A program made the position numbers and the translations under genes. A stretch of DNA of 64,000 nt from Cymbidium sinense (taxonomy: Eukaryota > Streptophyta > Magnoliopsida > Asparagales > Orchidaceae), in contig CM038214.1 in assembly GCA_021442155.1 (NCBI GenBank), positions 22,593,808-22,657,807 on the forward strand, written 5' to 3'. Shown piece after piece: positions 48,415 to 60,100 of this stretch (the stretch's first letter is position 1; the number at the start of each line of letters is the position of its first letter). The notes beneath the pieces were generated by a model. That model did no database searches, was not told where the DNA came from, and saw only the letters and a program-made list of their open reading frames with translations.

Positions 48415-48766
48415 TGTAGCTTGTTGTAACTTGCTATGGTTTTTCCTAAGAACATAGAAAATCTCCCATTCCTCTTTTTTTCTTTATCCACTGAACTCAT
48501 TCATAATCCTGTGCTATCTCTTTTACTGACTAATCTTTCCATCGCTATCTGAAAAGTAAAAGAGGCCCTACCTCTTTCTTGGTCAGCGCAACTCATTGTA
48601 ACTTGCTATGGTTCTGCCTAAGAACATAGAAAATCTCCCATTCCTCCTTTTTTTTCTTTGTCCACTGAACTCATTCATAGGCCTATGCTATCTCTTTTAT
48701 TGACTGATCTTCTGATCGCTGTCTAGAAAGTAAGAGAGGCCCTGCCTCTTGCTTGGTCAGTCCACA
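48415..48766. repeat. 172-bp tandem duplication
   Basis: Two adjacent copies with period 172 bp. The anchor GTAACTTGCTATGG lies at 48,426 and 48,598. Both contain AAGAACATAGAAAATCTCCC, TCCACTGAACTCATTCATA and AGAGGCCCTRCCTCTT. The copies differ at scattered sites, so the duplication is not recent. No coding content is seen. Confidence 0.9.
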
Positions 48767-51700
48767 AAGAAATATGTCAATGTATCTTTTATCATAGAGC
48801 TAGTGAAGGGAAACATACTTTTTTGAGAGCATAAAAACACAATCAATGAAACTAACTAGACTAATAAAGTCATTCCAAAACCTTACACATGGAATACATA
48901 ATATAAAAAGCAAACATGGAAAGCACAATCAGTGTCAGTATGAGTGGGGGCTTGAAAAGATGAAGAAGAGCTCTTGGAATCCAGCCAGCTTCTCCATTGT
49001 ACATCTATTTATATTGGTCTCTAGCAATTTGCATGCTCATTTGTATTCATCTCTTTCAGATCCTACCTTGGCCCTCTTCAATCAGGTGATTACGGTTTGA
49101 AAAATTGATAAATGTGTCTTTTGAGCCTAAGATTTCTATACCATATCGACTTTCATTCACTCCCCACTTGAAAGTCATTTCTTTTTAGGTAAAGCATCTT
49201 TAGCAGATGCAATCAATGAATTTGATTAGTTGATTTAGCGATGTATGAGCTTCAAAAAGGTAAGCATTTCTTTGACCAACAAAAAAGAAAAGATGGATCT
49301 GAGAACATAGTCATAGTTTAGTTATGGTTTCAGGATTGAGAGAGACGGGAGTAGGTAATTAGTCAAAGCAAAAGAGGCTTCTAGCTTAGCTAGCTGGTCT
49401 CATGGTTTGCAAATGTTTTCCGGAAGAAGAGGTTGAAATCTTCCTTAATAGCAGAAAGAGAGATCGAGATGTGAGATTTTGAATTAAAGGGATGAGCAAA
49501 AGTGTGGAGTTTTATTTGATAAGAATTCATTTATATACTTAATGTGGTTGTGATAGGGAATAGGTAAAGCCTTTGCCTTATTCAAATAAGAAGGAGAAGA
49601 ATCAGCATTACCTCTATGAAAGGAAAAAGCCCAGCAATTTCATTTTAGCTCTAGGGTAAAGACTAATTCTTTTGACTCTTTAGAGATGCGTGACTACATT
49701 TCTTTCAAGATAGCTAGTCTAGGCACAGGGCAAAATCTAACTTTTGCAGTCTAAGGCTAAGATGAATCGATTGAAGAAAAAATAAACTTCTATAGGGAAT
49801 CCACTTTTCCTTCGCTTTAATACGGGCAACGTTCTAAGAGTCGCTAGCTCTTCTTTCAATTTTCATGAATCTTATTGGCACTAGAAGTTGTCTAATAAAA
49901 TAATGTAAATGCGACAATTAGAATTTCATCCACATTTGGCTTGATGACTTCTTTCTTGGGTGGATTGCTTTTCAATGCTTATTTTCCTAGCCAAATCACC
50001 TTCTAACTCGACCTTCAACCTTGAATGTTGAAATCTAGCTTCCATTGAAAAAGCAAGATGCAGAGTCAGGATTGAGTACTTCTTTGAATTGAGAAGAGGT
50101 GCCTAGCCTAAATTAGGCCAAGAAGAGATCAGATTGAAAGACTGAAAGGCATAGGACCGTGAGGTGCTTTTAGCACAGATGAGATTGATTGAGGGAGTTG
50201 TTCAGTCGAGGGAAATAATCATTCAATGCTAGGGACTATGGAGAAAGAGAAGATGACCCCTTTACCTTCGTTGATTATCTTGGCTTCTGTATCATGAGAC
50301 ATAGAAGACATAAGCTTTTCTATTCTATGTGTCATTGAGTAATTCAAAAGCGTACTAGTTTCATCGATGGGGCTTAGTAAAAACCCAAACTTTACTAAGT
50401 CAATAAGATAAGACCAATACCCTTGTTAGTTTGGGCCGATTGGCCTAGAAACTTTCTTTCTTATATGTTTAACTTGGCTATTCACGAATGCTTGTATAAG
50501 CCCTCAATCATATACAAGCACTTTGTATAAATTTTTAAAGCTTAGTCTATGCCCCTTGTCATTCTTATACTCTGGGAGCTGCTCATGCTAATCTTTCTTA
50601 TTTTTAGAGGATTTTGCATAGAGCTTTATTGAACGCTTCTTTTTTGGCAGCGTATCTTGAAGAAAGGTTTAGCTAGATATTATATTTGAACTAGTTGAGG
50701 GGGCTACTTAGATAAGGGTTGCCATGATGCTATAAAATATTGAACCGTTCAATGATGTGGGTTCATATGAACTAGGACACCATTGTCTTTTTTGAAATCC
50801 TTTCAATAGCCTTAGCTGAAATAGTTGGTAGCAGCCTAATAAAGACTGATGTCTCGTTGATGATAGTGGCAGAATGGCTACCCAATGAACTCCATCCCTA
50901 GTGTGGCCGTACCAACTTCTTTTCTTTCATCTGACCAGATGAACTTTCTTTCGAGACCTCTCATTCTTATTAAAGAAAGAAAAAATGAATAGAGAAAGTA
51001 TAGTGAAAAGCATAATATAAGTTAGATGGGTATCCAGTTAAAAGTTGGAATCTCAGTCCTTTGAGGATGAGGCACTAGATGCGAATCCACTGGATTCTCA
51101 AGATGTAAACATGGGATTGGTAGCATGCCCCAAAACTTACCCATAGGTGCCATTTGTGGCAAAAGTGAGGAACACCCTTGTCTAATGCGGATTGGTCTAA
51201 GAGAAGGGGGTTAGTCTTTCTACCATTGATTATAAGAAAAGCACTTTGTGAACATATATATCCTCTTAGACAAGGGGTGGATACCTCATCTTGTCAGATA
51301 ACCAAGTAAGTTGGTTAGAGAATGGCTCCTAAGGAAGGTTGTCATCCGATGGGTACAACCTGGATAGGTGTGGCTAGTCTAGTGACTTAGAATGTTGCTT
51401 TAACAACATCAATGTATTTAGTACAGTAAGCTAGGAAGCACCAAGTCATACTGGAAATACTATTCCACACATTGCTCCCACATCCAATTCTTTTTTTCAT
51501 TTCAAGGTCCAAGGCTAGAGAAGACATGCAAGAGAGATGTGATAAAGACTAATGACTACTCAGATGATAGAAAAGCATAGAAATAAATAAGAAGATGAAA
51601 TGCCATTACCTATGGTCAGCTCTGATTCCTCTTGTTGAATCTTTCTTGTTTGAACTACCTTTCTTCCTAAGTAAAATTCTATTAACATAAAGTGTTCAGT

Positions 51701-52203
51701 GCAATTGAGCTAGTAAGTAAAAAAAAGAGTAGGTCAGAAGCTATTAAGTATTTACTTATGCGGTCCTTGGTAACTGGTGTAGCAATTAGTTTGGAGAAAG
51801 ATACATTTGCCTTGTTTTCTTAGTTAGGGGTTACATCTTCTTGTAGCTTTTAGAATCCTTTATCTCACTAGTGTGCAACCGAGGTAAGAAAAAGATCTTA
51901 GGCATATGCAAGAGAATATGTTTTTCACTAGTCTAACTACCTGTTTATCTCTATCTTGGGAAACTCTAAGTTCTTTCCTCATTTGGTGTTGAGAAGACCG
52001 ACTCCAATACATCTTGGATTGGGCTCCTAACCTTTAGCCGGTATGAACTAAAGCCTAAAAAGAAAATGTCTCATCCCGTGCTTTCGGGCTTAGTCCTTCC
52101 AATCAATTTCTTGGCAGATCGTCTGCTATTTCAGATTACAATTCAAAGTCTTATTTTTCTTTCTTAATTTTAGTTTTAGAATATATCATATGTAAATAAA
52201 GAA

Positions 52204-52247
52204 GTACTCGAGCAAAGCAAGAGGATAGCTTGTATTGAATCAAGCAA

Positions 52248-52299
<52 letters not shown>

Positions 52300-52330
52300 T
52301 AGCTTGATATACTCGACTGAAAGGAGAGGA
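52204..52330 (+). repeat. Dispersed motif copy 3 with embedded (GA)n tract
   Basis: Contains TACTCGAGCAAAGCAAGAGG, a perfect GA dinucleotide tract at 52,251-52,293, a run of seven G, and ATACTCGACTGAAAGGAGAGG. The GA tract lies where other copies read CAAAGCGAGAGG, so it probably grew by slippage from that motif. Confidence 0.8.
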
Positions 52331-55300
52331 CTACAAAGATGTTTGAGGACATGTTGTGGGCATATAGCTGAGATTGTCAAGGTAATTGGGATGATCAGCT
52401 ATCATGGTTAGAATTTGAATAGAATAATAGCTCTCATTTGATTCGAGTCTTTATTCAAGGCCAAGATGCTTGTACTTCACCTATGCCCTCCAATGCACCC
52501 AGGCTCTTTAGTAGATTAGATTGTTTAACTCGCCTTTCAATTAACATTGGAATCCCTCTATCTTAGTTTGCGAATGAAATCAATGGAACCCCTCCACTAG
52601 AATCAGAAATATAGGAACTTCATACCCTTCTATTTTTTAGCTTTTGTAATCAATGGGGATGTTGCTCTTCCTTTTTTTAAAGAGGATTACGCATCCCGGA
52701 GGGCCTAGGTCAAAAATTGCAATTCTGACTCATCAACCCTTGAGGTTGCCTCAATTCCAATACATCTAGTCTATCTATAGTGAGCTTTTATGTCCATCTC
52801 AAGACAAGTACAAAGATGTAAAAATCTGGAGGATGTTTCAAAAAAAAAGAAAAAAGTGAGCAAAGACCATTTTGTTTATCCTTTTCCATTCTCGATGCAG
52901 TCAGAGAAGTTCAAGAAGGGTTTCCATTGATGTAATGGAACTAGTCGAATGAACTTCAACCCAAGTGTGATCGTAGATCGAAAGAATCATGACCATGATC
53001 ATAGGGGTAGGATAAGGGAGAAGTGATTCCGGTATGATAATTCAATGTGCCCATCCATCTATGATCTCTAGAGTTCATCTAGAAAATGGGTAGCTATAAG
53101 GTTGGACTTTTGTTCATCAAAGATCGATTGGGATCCAAGTTAGATACGCCTAAAATTCTGACAATTGTGATCTGAAATCAAGTTGTCCATAGAACTATCT
53201 TTTCACTAGATTCTAAGCACCAAAGAGTGCAGTTTAGGTGTCCTTCACAAAGCTTGTGACTCTGACTCGTACATCATTGTAGATAATGTAGAGTTGGACC
53301 ACCTTAATTTTTGAGTTTGATATCATGAAGATATAGCCAGCTACACATCGTTGTTGCTAACTCTAACTTACTAGTACACTTTGGTGCACAATTTCAATTG
53401 AAAGCTAACAAGAGGTTATCTCATGTGAACTCTATCACTATACCACCCATTTGATATGTGAGATTTCACCTCAGTCTGTTACGAGATATACATAGTTCAT
53501 TGTCTCTTGCTTAAGGAGATGACTACTTGAAGGCTAATGAGCTGCGCCTCCTATATTGGTGCATAACAAGCTGATTGGAACCTTCTAGTGGTTCGATCAC
53601 AGCTTTTCTAATGCCATTAGATAAGCGTCTATCATTTTGAAGCCCAACCCCCTTATTGGAGTGGTGTTGCTATTTAATTATGTATGGGCCATGGGTCGGG
53701 AGCTCATACGAGCTTTCACACACCCAAAGGACTGGTGCTTGGTCATAATCCAAATCATTGTCTTTCCACTGACCAACTTACCAAACTAAACTAAGTGTTC
53801 CATAGAATTGTGCCAATGGTTATGGTTGAGTAGAAAATACAATTTATTGCCTATTACATATGGAAAAATATCCATTTCATCAGCTAAGCACTTTCAAACT
53901 AAAACTTCAATAGTTCAGATACGTCAAAGAGTGATGAGCTCTCTATCCAATCCAAATCATATCATTCTCACTACGAGCTTAGGTGAGATATACGGTTGAG
54001 AAAAGCGCATTTCTATGTTCTATTACCCAATGCAAAATGATGGGGTAACACAAGAACAATTCTCTTCATATTGATATGGATACCAGATCTCACTATTTGT
54101 TTTACCAAACTTTGACACTAGTTGGTTCTCTGGTTTTATTCAGATAGATTTCTTGTTCAAAGCCCTAAGAACTAGATGTTTGTAAAAAAGAATCACACAT
54201 TTTAGAACCTTTCTTTTCTAGAAGAAGAATGGGAGGAAGCTGCCGAAAGGATGAATCCTTTACTTTACCTAAATTACATAAAGATTGAAGACTTTTTGAT
54301 GTGCTAACCTAGACTTTCTTAATGAAATTCCAACTTAAACATAGAAAATTTACCCCAAGATGTGTTGTAGAACTGATGTCTTCCTCGAATAGAAAGGATA
54401 GTCTACTAATTTTTTATGCCTTCTCATTCAACGAATTAAATCTATTCATTCTTGCCCTTCCAAAACCAATGGAGGACTTGACTGAGGAGGAGGACTTTTA
54501 TAAAAGAATGTCTTGGGATTTGGAAAAGAAAGACTTCACAGACATAAAAAGAAAAAAAGGATTTCTAGATTCCTTTTCAAGAAGACCTTGATAGTCTAAT
54601 GTACCATCCATTATAATTTTTGACAAACATCCAAAAAAAGGTTGAAGCAGTACTCGTTCTTCACTGGGTTTGGGATGACGAACATCTTAGATTTTCAAGT
54701 AATGTTTCCTTTATCTCAAAAATTTCTCTCATTTCCTCCTAGTCCATCGAAAAGCAGTCTAATTATGCTTAAGTAACTCGTGAAGCTCAGCAGCTGGTAC
54801 AAAGAATCAATCTATTTTTTCATTCAGATGATGTCCAGGTTACTTTATATGCTTGCTAAAGTGTAAAGTGAGCATAGGGATTGAATCAGTGACTAACCCA
54901 TCTTCTTTGTAGTGAGGCTTCGATAGACTTTCAATCTTTCTTAGAAGAAGAAAGAAGAACGACCTCCATGCTTGACGGTGCTATAGGTCCTCCCTACGCT
55001 AGCTTATGCTAGGTTTTTTTTATTGATGTAGCATAGCAAGCAAATTGGAAGTTTCAAATTAATATTCCAATTTCTCATCCAAATTTGGTGTTAGGGCTAA
55101 TATGTTTTGCTTTTTTCCTTTCATTTTTCAATAGTTGTTGGCAATATGCCAAAAGCCTTGGAATGCCACTCGGCTCAAGCAATGAACTAGAATTAGAAAA
55201 AATTCATCGCTCAATTCATCATCTTATCTTATTGGGTGTCATAGGCCAGAAGATCATCAATATGAGGTGGTAGCCAGTCCCAGTATCGAGTTGCATCACC

Positions 55301-55613
55301 ACATCTCTGATGGGATAAGAAAAAGTGAATCTTCGGTCAAACCCTTTTTTCATATCGTAAAGCCAAATAAAACAAAATTAGGGTGAATGAAAAATGCATT
55401 CGAATGGAAGAATATACTATTATATAAGGACAAAAAATTGAAAGTATGCAGAGCCTTTGGCCTACGGCCCTTTTGTGTCCCACAAAATAAGAAGGAAACT
55501 AGAGTTGTGTTAATGAGGAGAATGCAAAGCAGTGAGCATAAAGCATAATGAAATGAGTAAGAAACACGAGTTCTATACTACATACCTGCATACGAGGTTA
55601 TCTTAGATAGATT

Positions 55614-55700
55614 GTATACTCAATTGAAAGGAGAGGAGAGAGGCTTGAGCAAAGCGAGAGGAATGAAGTACTCGACTGAAAGGAGAGAGGGAAGCTTGCT
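55614..55700 (+). repeat. Dispersed motif copy 4
   Basis: Reads TATACTCAATTGAAAGGAGAGG, CTTGAGCAAAGCGAGAGG and GTACTCGACTGAAAGGAGAG in succession. It has the same building blocks as 44,231-44,325, 46,039-46,090 and 52,204-52,330. Confidence 0.75.
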
Positions 55701-56214
55701 ATGAGACTTTAAGCTGTCCATACTCTAATCTAATAAAGTACCTTGCATCTTTCCTTTAGAATACCTTGAGTCTAAAAAAAGAAGTTTGTCATTCTTACTT
55801 TCTATGCTATACAAAATTTCTCTTCTCATTCAAGTTCATGTTTTTAGAAGAAACCTTATTTTTAGTTCACCTTTGGCATGGAGCAATATGTGATTGGAAT
55901 CTATTGACTAGCGAACTTCACTAGTGACCAAAGAAGCTAATGATGTTGAGTCTCTTGCAAAGGAGGAGAGGCTAATAGGAGATGGTATTATGACTGGTAA
56001 CTGATAGACTAGTTATTTTCAAGAAAACATCTGACAAATAAGGCTCTAGCTATGTATCTTTCAATAAAACAAAAAAGAATGCTAATATGATCTTTGTAGT
56101 GATGAAAGTTCTCGTAGGCTACTATCGGTGAACATACTTTCTCACCAATAAGTGGACTTTGTTAGAAGAATTCTATCTTCAATATTTCTTATAAGAGATA
56201 GGGTATCAGACCTT

Positions 56215-57170
56215 CCCAAAACCACACCAGCTGAGCTAACATATACCAGTAAGGATAATTAGTGGTTTATGTGCTAGGCATTCCACTTTCGCAACAAGGA
56301 TCATCATTCTTACCCACTTCCTCCGGACTCTTAGGCTCTAGTAACTGAAAGTCAGGTTTCTTAAATATTTTCCTAACTACCTCCCTCTTGAATGAATATG
56401 GCTTATTCAATTTATCAGCAAGAGTAGGTGGAAAGTAGCTACTTGGCGATGGATAAGAATATTGCTATTGGGTAGGCTACTGAGGTGGTGGAAATGGTTG
56501 TTGTGGCTATTGCGGTGGTGGTATGATGGCCGAGGTGGTGGAAGAGGAGGTGGCAAACGAGGCTACTGAGCTCATAGTCTCTCATATTGAACTCTAGCTA
56601 TCTGCTTCCCTCTATCCACTAACACAACTGTCCCTAGCTTCTTCTCAAACACCTTCTACAGCTTGGGCCTAGATGATTGGTGAAAGGGCAACTATTTGGC
56701 TTCCTCTTGTGGGCTAGCTGCCTTGTTGATTAATTTCTCGAATGTATTGATGGTAAAGCCCTTAAGCATGAAGGCGATCGGGCCATGGATATTCTTGAGA
56801 AGAATCTCAATTGCATGCTATTCAGATAGCTGTGGTTCGCATTCCATGCTCAGGTTGGGCCACCTGAGAATGTAATCAACAAGGGACTCGTTGAGTTTAT
56901 ATTTCTTTATAATGAGGTTGCCTACAATCACCCTCGGCTGAACTCTAGCAAACCTCTTGATGAAGAGGTGCTACAACTCAGCAAAGTCTTCACCGAACCG
57001 TTGGCCAGTTTCATCGCACCAATCAAATGCAACACCTGATAGACTATTAACAAAAATGCGGTAGAGGTGTGCGCTACTGCCACCTGTGTTGCAATAGTTG
57101 GCTCTAAAGTGTGTAATGTGTTATCGTGGGTTCCCATTGCCATCAAACATCTTGAAGGATGGTGGCACAA
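56215..57170 (-). pseudogene. Gypsy (Tat-like) gag, stop-riddled
   Basis: Capsid-type gag that would package element RNA. From 57,156 the minus strand reads FKMFDGNGNPR, a stop, HITHFRANYCNTGGSSAH, FVNSLSGVAFDWCDE, a stop, HLFIKRFARVQ, NESLVDYILRWPNLSMECE, a stop, AIEILLKNIHGPIAFMLKGF and INTFEKLINKAAS. This is the ordered core of a retrotransposon gag domain. A Pro/His-rich stretch follows (about 56,560-56,440), then EPKSPEEVGKNDDPCC near 56,295, where the zinc-knuckle region normally begins; the CX2C pattern is lost. Four in-frame stops sit where the family has Gln or other CAR-type codons. The minus-strand open frame 57,224-56,928 is an out-of-phase shadow. The N-terminal part is missing: the CCCTAAA array abuts it at 57,172. 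Confidence 0.85.
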
Positions 57171-57171
57171 A

Positions 57172-60100
57172 ACCCTAAATAAAATAAAAACTAAATAAAA
57201 ACCTAAACCTAAAAAATAAACCAAAAAATAAAACTTAAAAAAAACCTAAACCCTAAACTAAAAAAAGACCTAAACCTAAAATAAACAAAATAAAATGAAC
57301 ATAAACATGAACTAAAATAAACTAAACTAAAATAAATAAAACCCAAACCTAACCCTAAAATAAACTAAACCTAAACCTTAAACTAAATAAAATAAAAAAA
57401 CTAAAAATAAACCTAAACCTAAACTAAAAAAAAAATCTAAAGATAAACCTAAAATAAAAACCTAAAACCCAAACCTAAAAAAATAAAATAAAAACCCAAA
57501 CATAAACTTAAATATAAAAAATAAAACCTAAACCTAAATAAAAAAACTAAACTAAAAAATAAACATAAACCTAAAGCTAAACTTAAAAAATAAGCTAAAA
57601 GAGACAAACCTAAACTAAAATAAATAAAACTAAAATAAATAAATTAAACTAAATAAAAATATAAAATAAAATAAACTAAATAAACCTAAAACTACCTCTT
57701 TACTTAATTTCTTTTAAAACCCACCCTAAACCCTAAACCATAAATCCTAAACCCTAAACCCTAAATCATAAAACTAACCCTAAACCTTAAATTCTAAACA
57801 TATAACCCTAAACCCTAAACCCATAACCCTAAACCTTAATCTCTAAACACTAACACTAACCCTAAACCTTAAACTCTAAAATCCTAAACCATAAACCCTA
57901 AACCCTAAAAACCCTAAATCTAAAAGCCTAAACCCTAAACCCTAAACCCTAAATCCTAAACTAACCCTAAACCCAAAGCTAACCTTAAACCTAAACCTAA
58001 AATAAATAAAATAAAATAAACTAAAAATAAACTAAACCTAAACTAAAAAATAAAACCTAAAAATAAACCTAAAATAATAACCTAAAACATAAACCTAAAA
58101 AAATAAAATAAAAACCTAAACTTAAACCTAAAAATAAAAAATAAAACCTAAACTTAAAATAGAAAATAGAAATAAAAATAAACTAAAAAATAAACTTAAA
58201 CTGAAAAAATAAATTAAATAAAAAATCTAAACCAAAATAAATAAACTTAAAATAAATAAACTAAACTAAATAAACATAAAAATAGACTTAAATCAAAATA
58301 AAAATGTAAAATGAACTAAAACAAATAAAAATAAACAAAATAAACCTAAACTTACCAGTTGACTTAATTTTAAAAAATAAAAAAATAATAATAATAACCA
58401 ATAAAAAAACCATAACCTTAAAACTAACCCTAAACCCTAAACTCTAAACCTACCCTAAACCCTAAACCATAAAACTCTAAACCCTAAACCCTAAACCCTA
58501 AAACCCTAATCCCTAAACCCTAAACCTTAAACTCTAAAAAGATAAACACTAAACCGTAAACCCTAAACCCTAAACCCTAAAAAGCTAAAAAAGCAAAATA
58601 ATCCCAAAATAAATAAATAAAATCTACACCAAAATAAAATAAAATAAAGTAAAAATATAAAGTAAAACCTAATGCTAAAGCTAAATCTAAAACAAAAATT
58701 AAAATAAAAAATAAAAACTAAACTAAAATGAAATAAATAAAAACCCAAGCTAAACTAAAAATAAAAATCTATTTAAAATAAAAACCTAAAATAAGATAAA
58801 ATAAAAACATAAATCTTAAAAAAAAACCTAAAAAAATATAAAAAAAAAACCTAAACCTTAAACTATAAAAAAACCTAAAATAAACAAAATAAAATAATCC
58901 TGAACTTAAACTAAAATAAACTAAACTAAAATAAATAAAACCTAAACCTAAGAATAAACCAAAAATAAAAACCTAAAACCTAAACCTAAAAAAATAAAAT
59001 AAAAACCTAAACCTAAACCTAGAAATAAAAAATAAAACCAAAACCTAAAAAATAAAATAAAAATAAAACTAAATTAAAAAATAAACCTAAAATTAAACCT
59101 AAATTTGGTGATTATAATTCTATATCATTGTATTTTGTTAAATTTAAAATAAATGTTTATAAGAGAAATTTTGAACCTATCATTTTGGAAAGTCAAATTC
59201 GTTAGAAGAAAACTATCCACCTATTGAGAAACATTGCCCAACTTTGATCTTTGGATCTCAGAAGCTACGACACTACATGCTTTCTCATAACATGAACCTG
59301 ATCTCTAGAACCAATCCGCTGCAACACCTCATGACATGATCAATGCTATGTTTGGCTCGATGGTCCATGATACTCTCACAATTCGATAGCACATTCGTAC
59401 CCTTCCGTGTGGTAAAAGGACAGGCACTAGCGGATTTCTCAATATGTGGATAGTTTGCTTAAATAAAATAAACTAAATAAACTGAACCTACCAATTCACT
59501 TAAATTTAAAAATTAATAATAATAAACCATAACCGTAAACCCTAAACCCTAAACTCAAAACCCTAAACCCTAAACCATAAACCCCCTAAACCCTAAACCT
59601 TAAAATCCTAAACCATAAACTGTAATCCTTAAACTCTAAAACTTACAACCCTAAACCCTAAACCCTAAACCCTAAACCCCAAATCCTAAACCCTAAACCC
59701 TAAACCATAAACCCTAAAAACCTAAAAGCCTAAAAACCTAAAAACTTAAAAATAAAATACATAAATAAAATCAAAACTTAAATAAAATAAAAGAAAAGAA
59801 AAAAAAAATTTAACTAAAAATTTAACCTAAACCTAAAAAGAAAATAAAAAAAAAACTAAAATAAAATAAATAAAAACTTAAAGTAAACTAAATAAAAAAA
59901 TGAACCCAAAATCAAAAAACCTAAATAAAATAAAATATAAATGTAAAATAAAAATAAAATAAACCTAAATTAAAATAAAATAAAAACTAAATAAAAACCT
60001 AAACCTAAAAACAATCCTAGAAATAAATAAATAATGAAACTAGAACCCTAAACCTAAAAAAACCTAAACCTAAAATCAATATAGTAAAATAAACCTAAAC

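Larger units (their letters stand above)
48770..56210. other. Mitochondrial-spacer-like DNA, block 2b (no gene recognised)
   Basis: About 7.4 kb without a recognisable gene, tRNA or rRNA. The longest open frame (54,322-54,591, 89 codons, plus) has a hydrophobic middle and a Lys/Glu/Asp-rich C-terminal half, but matches no family I know. Texture and dispersed repeats are as in blocks 1 and 2a. Confidence 0.4.

Noticed and set aside
54322..54591. 89-codon plus-strand frame with a charged C-terminus
   Set aside because: It begins with Met and has plausible composition, but there is no recognisable family, no neighbouring gene and no promoter evidence; not enough for a gene call.
56928..57224. 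98-codon minus-strand open frame at the gag/satellite junction
   Set aside because: It is out of phase with the gag frame, which shows the conserved capsid motifs across the same bases, and its start lies in satellite sequence.
58563..58748. 61-codon Phe-rich minus-strand frame resembling a membrane protein
   Set aside because: It is encoded entirely by TAAAATAAA-type repeat units; the hydrophobic look comes from T-rich codons.
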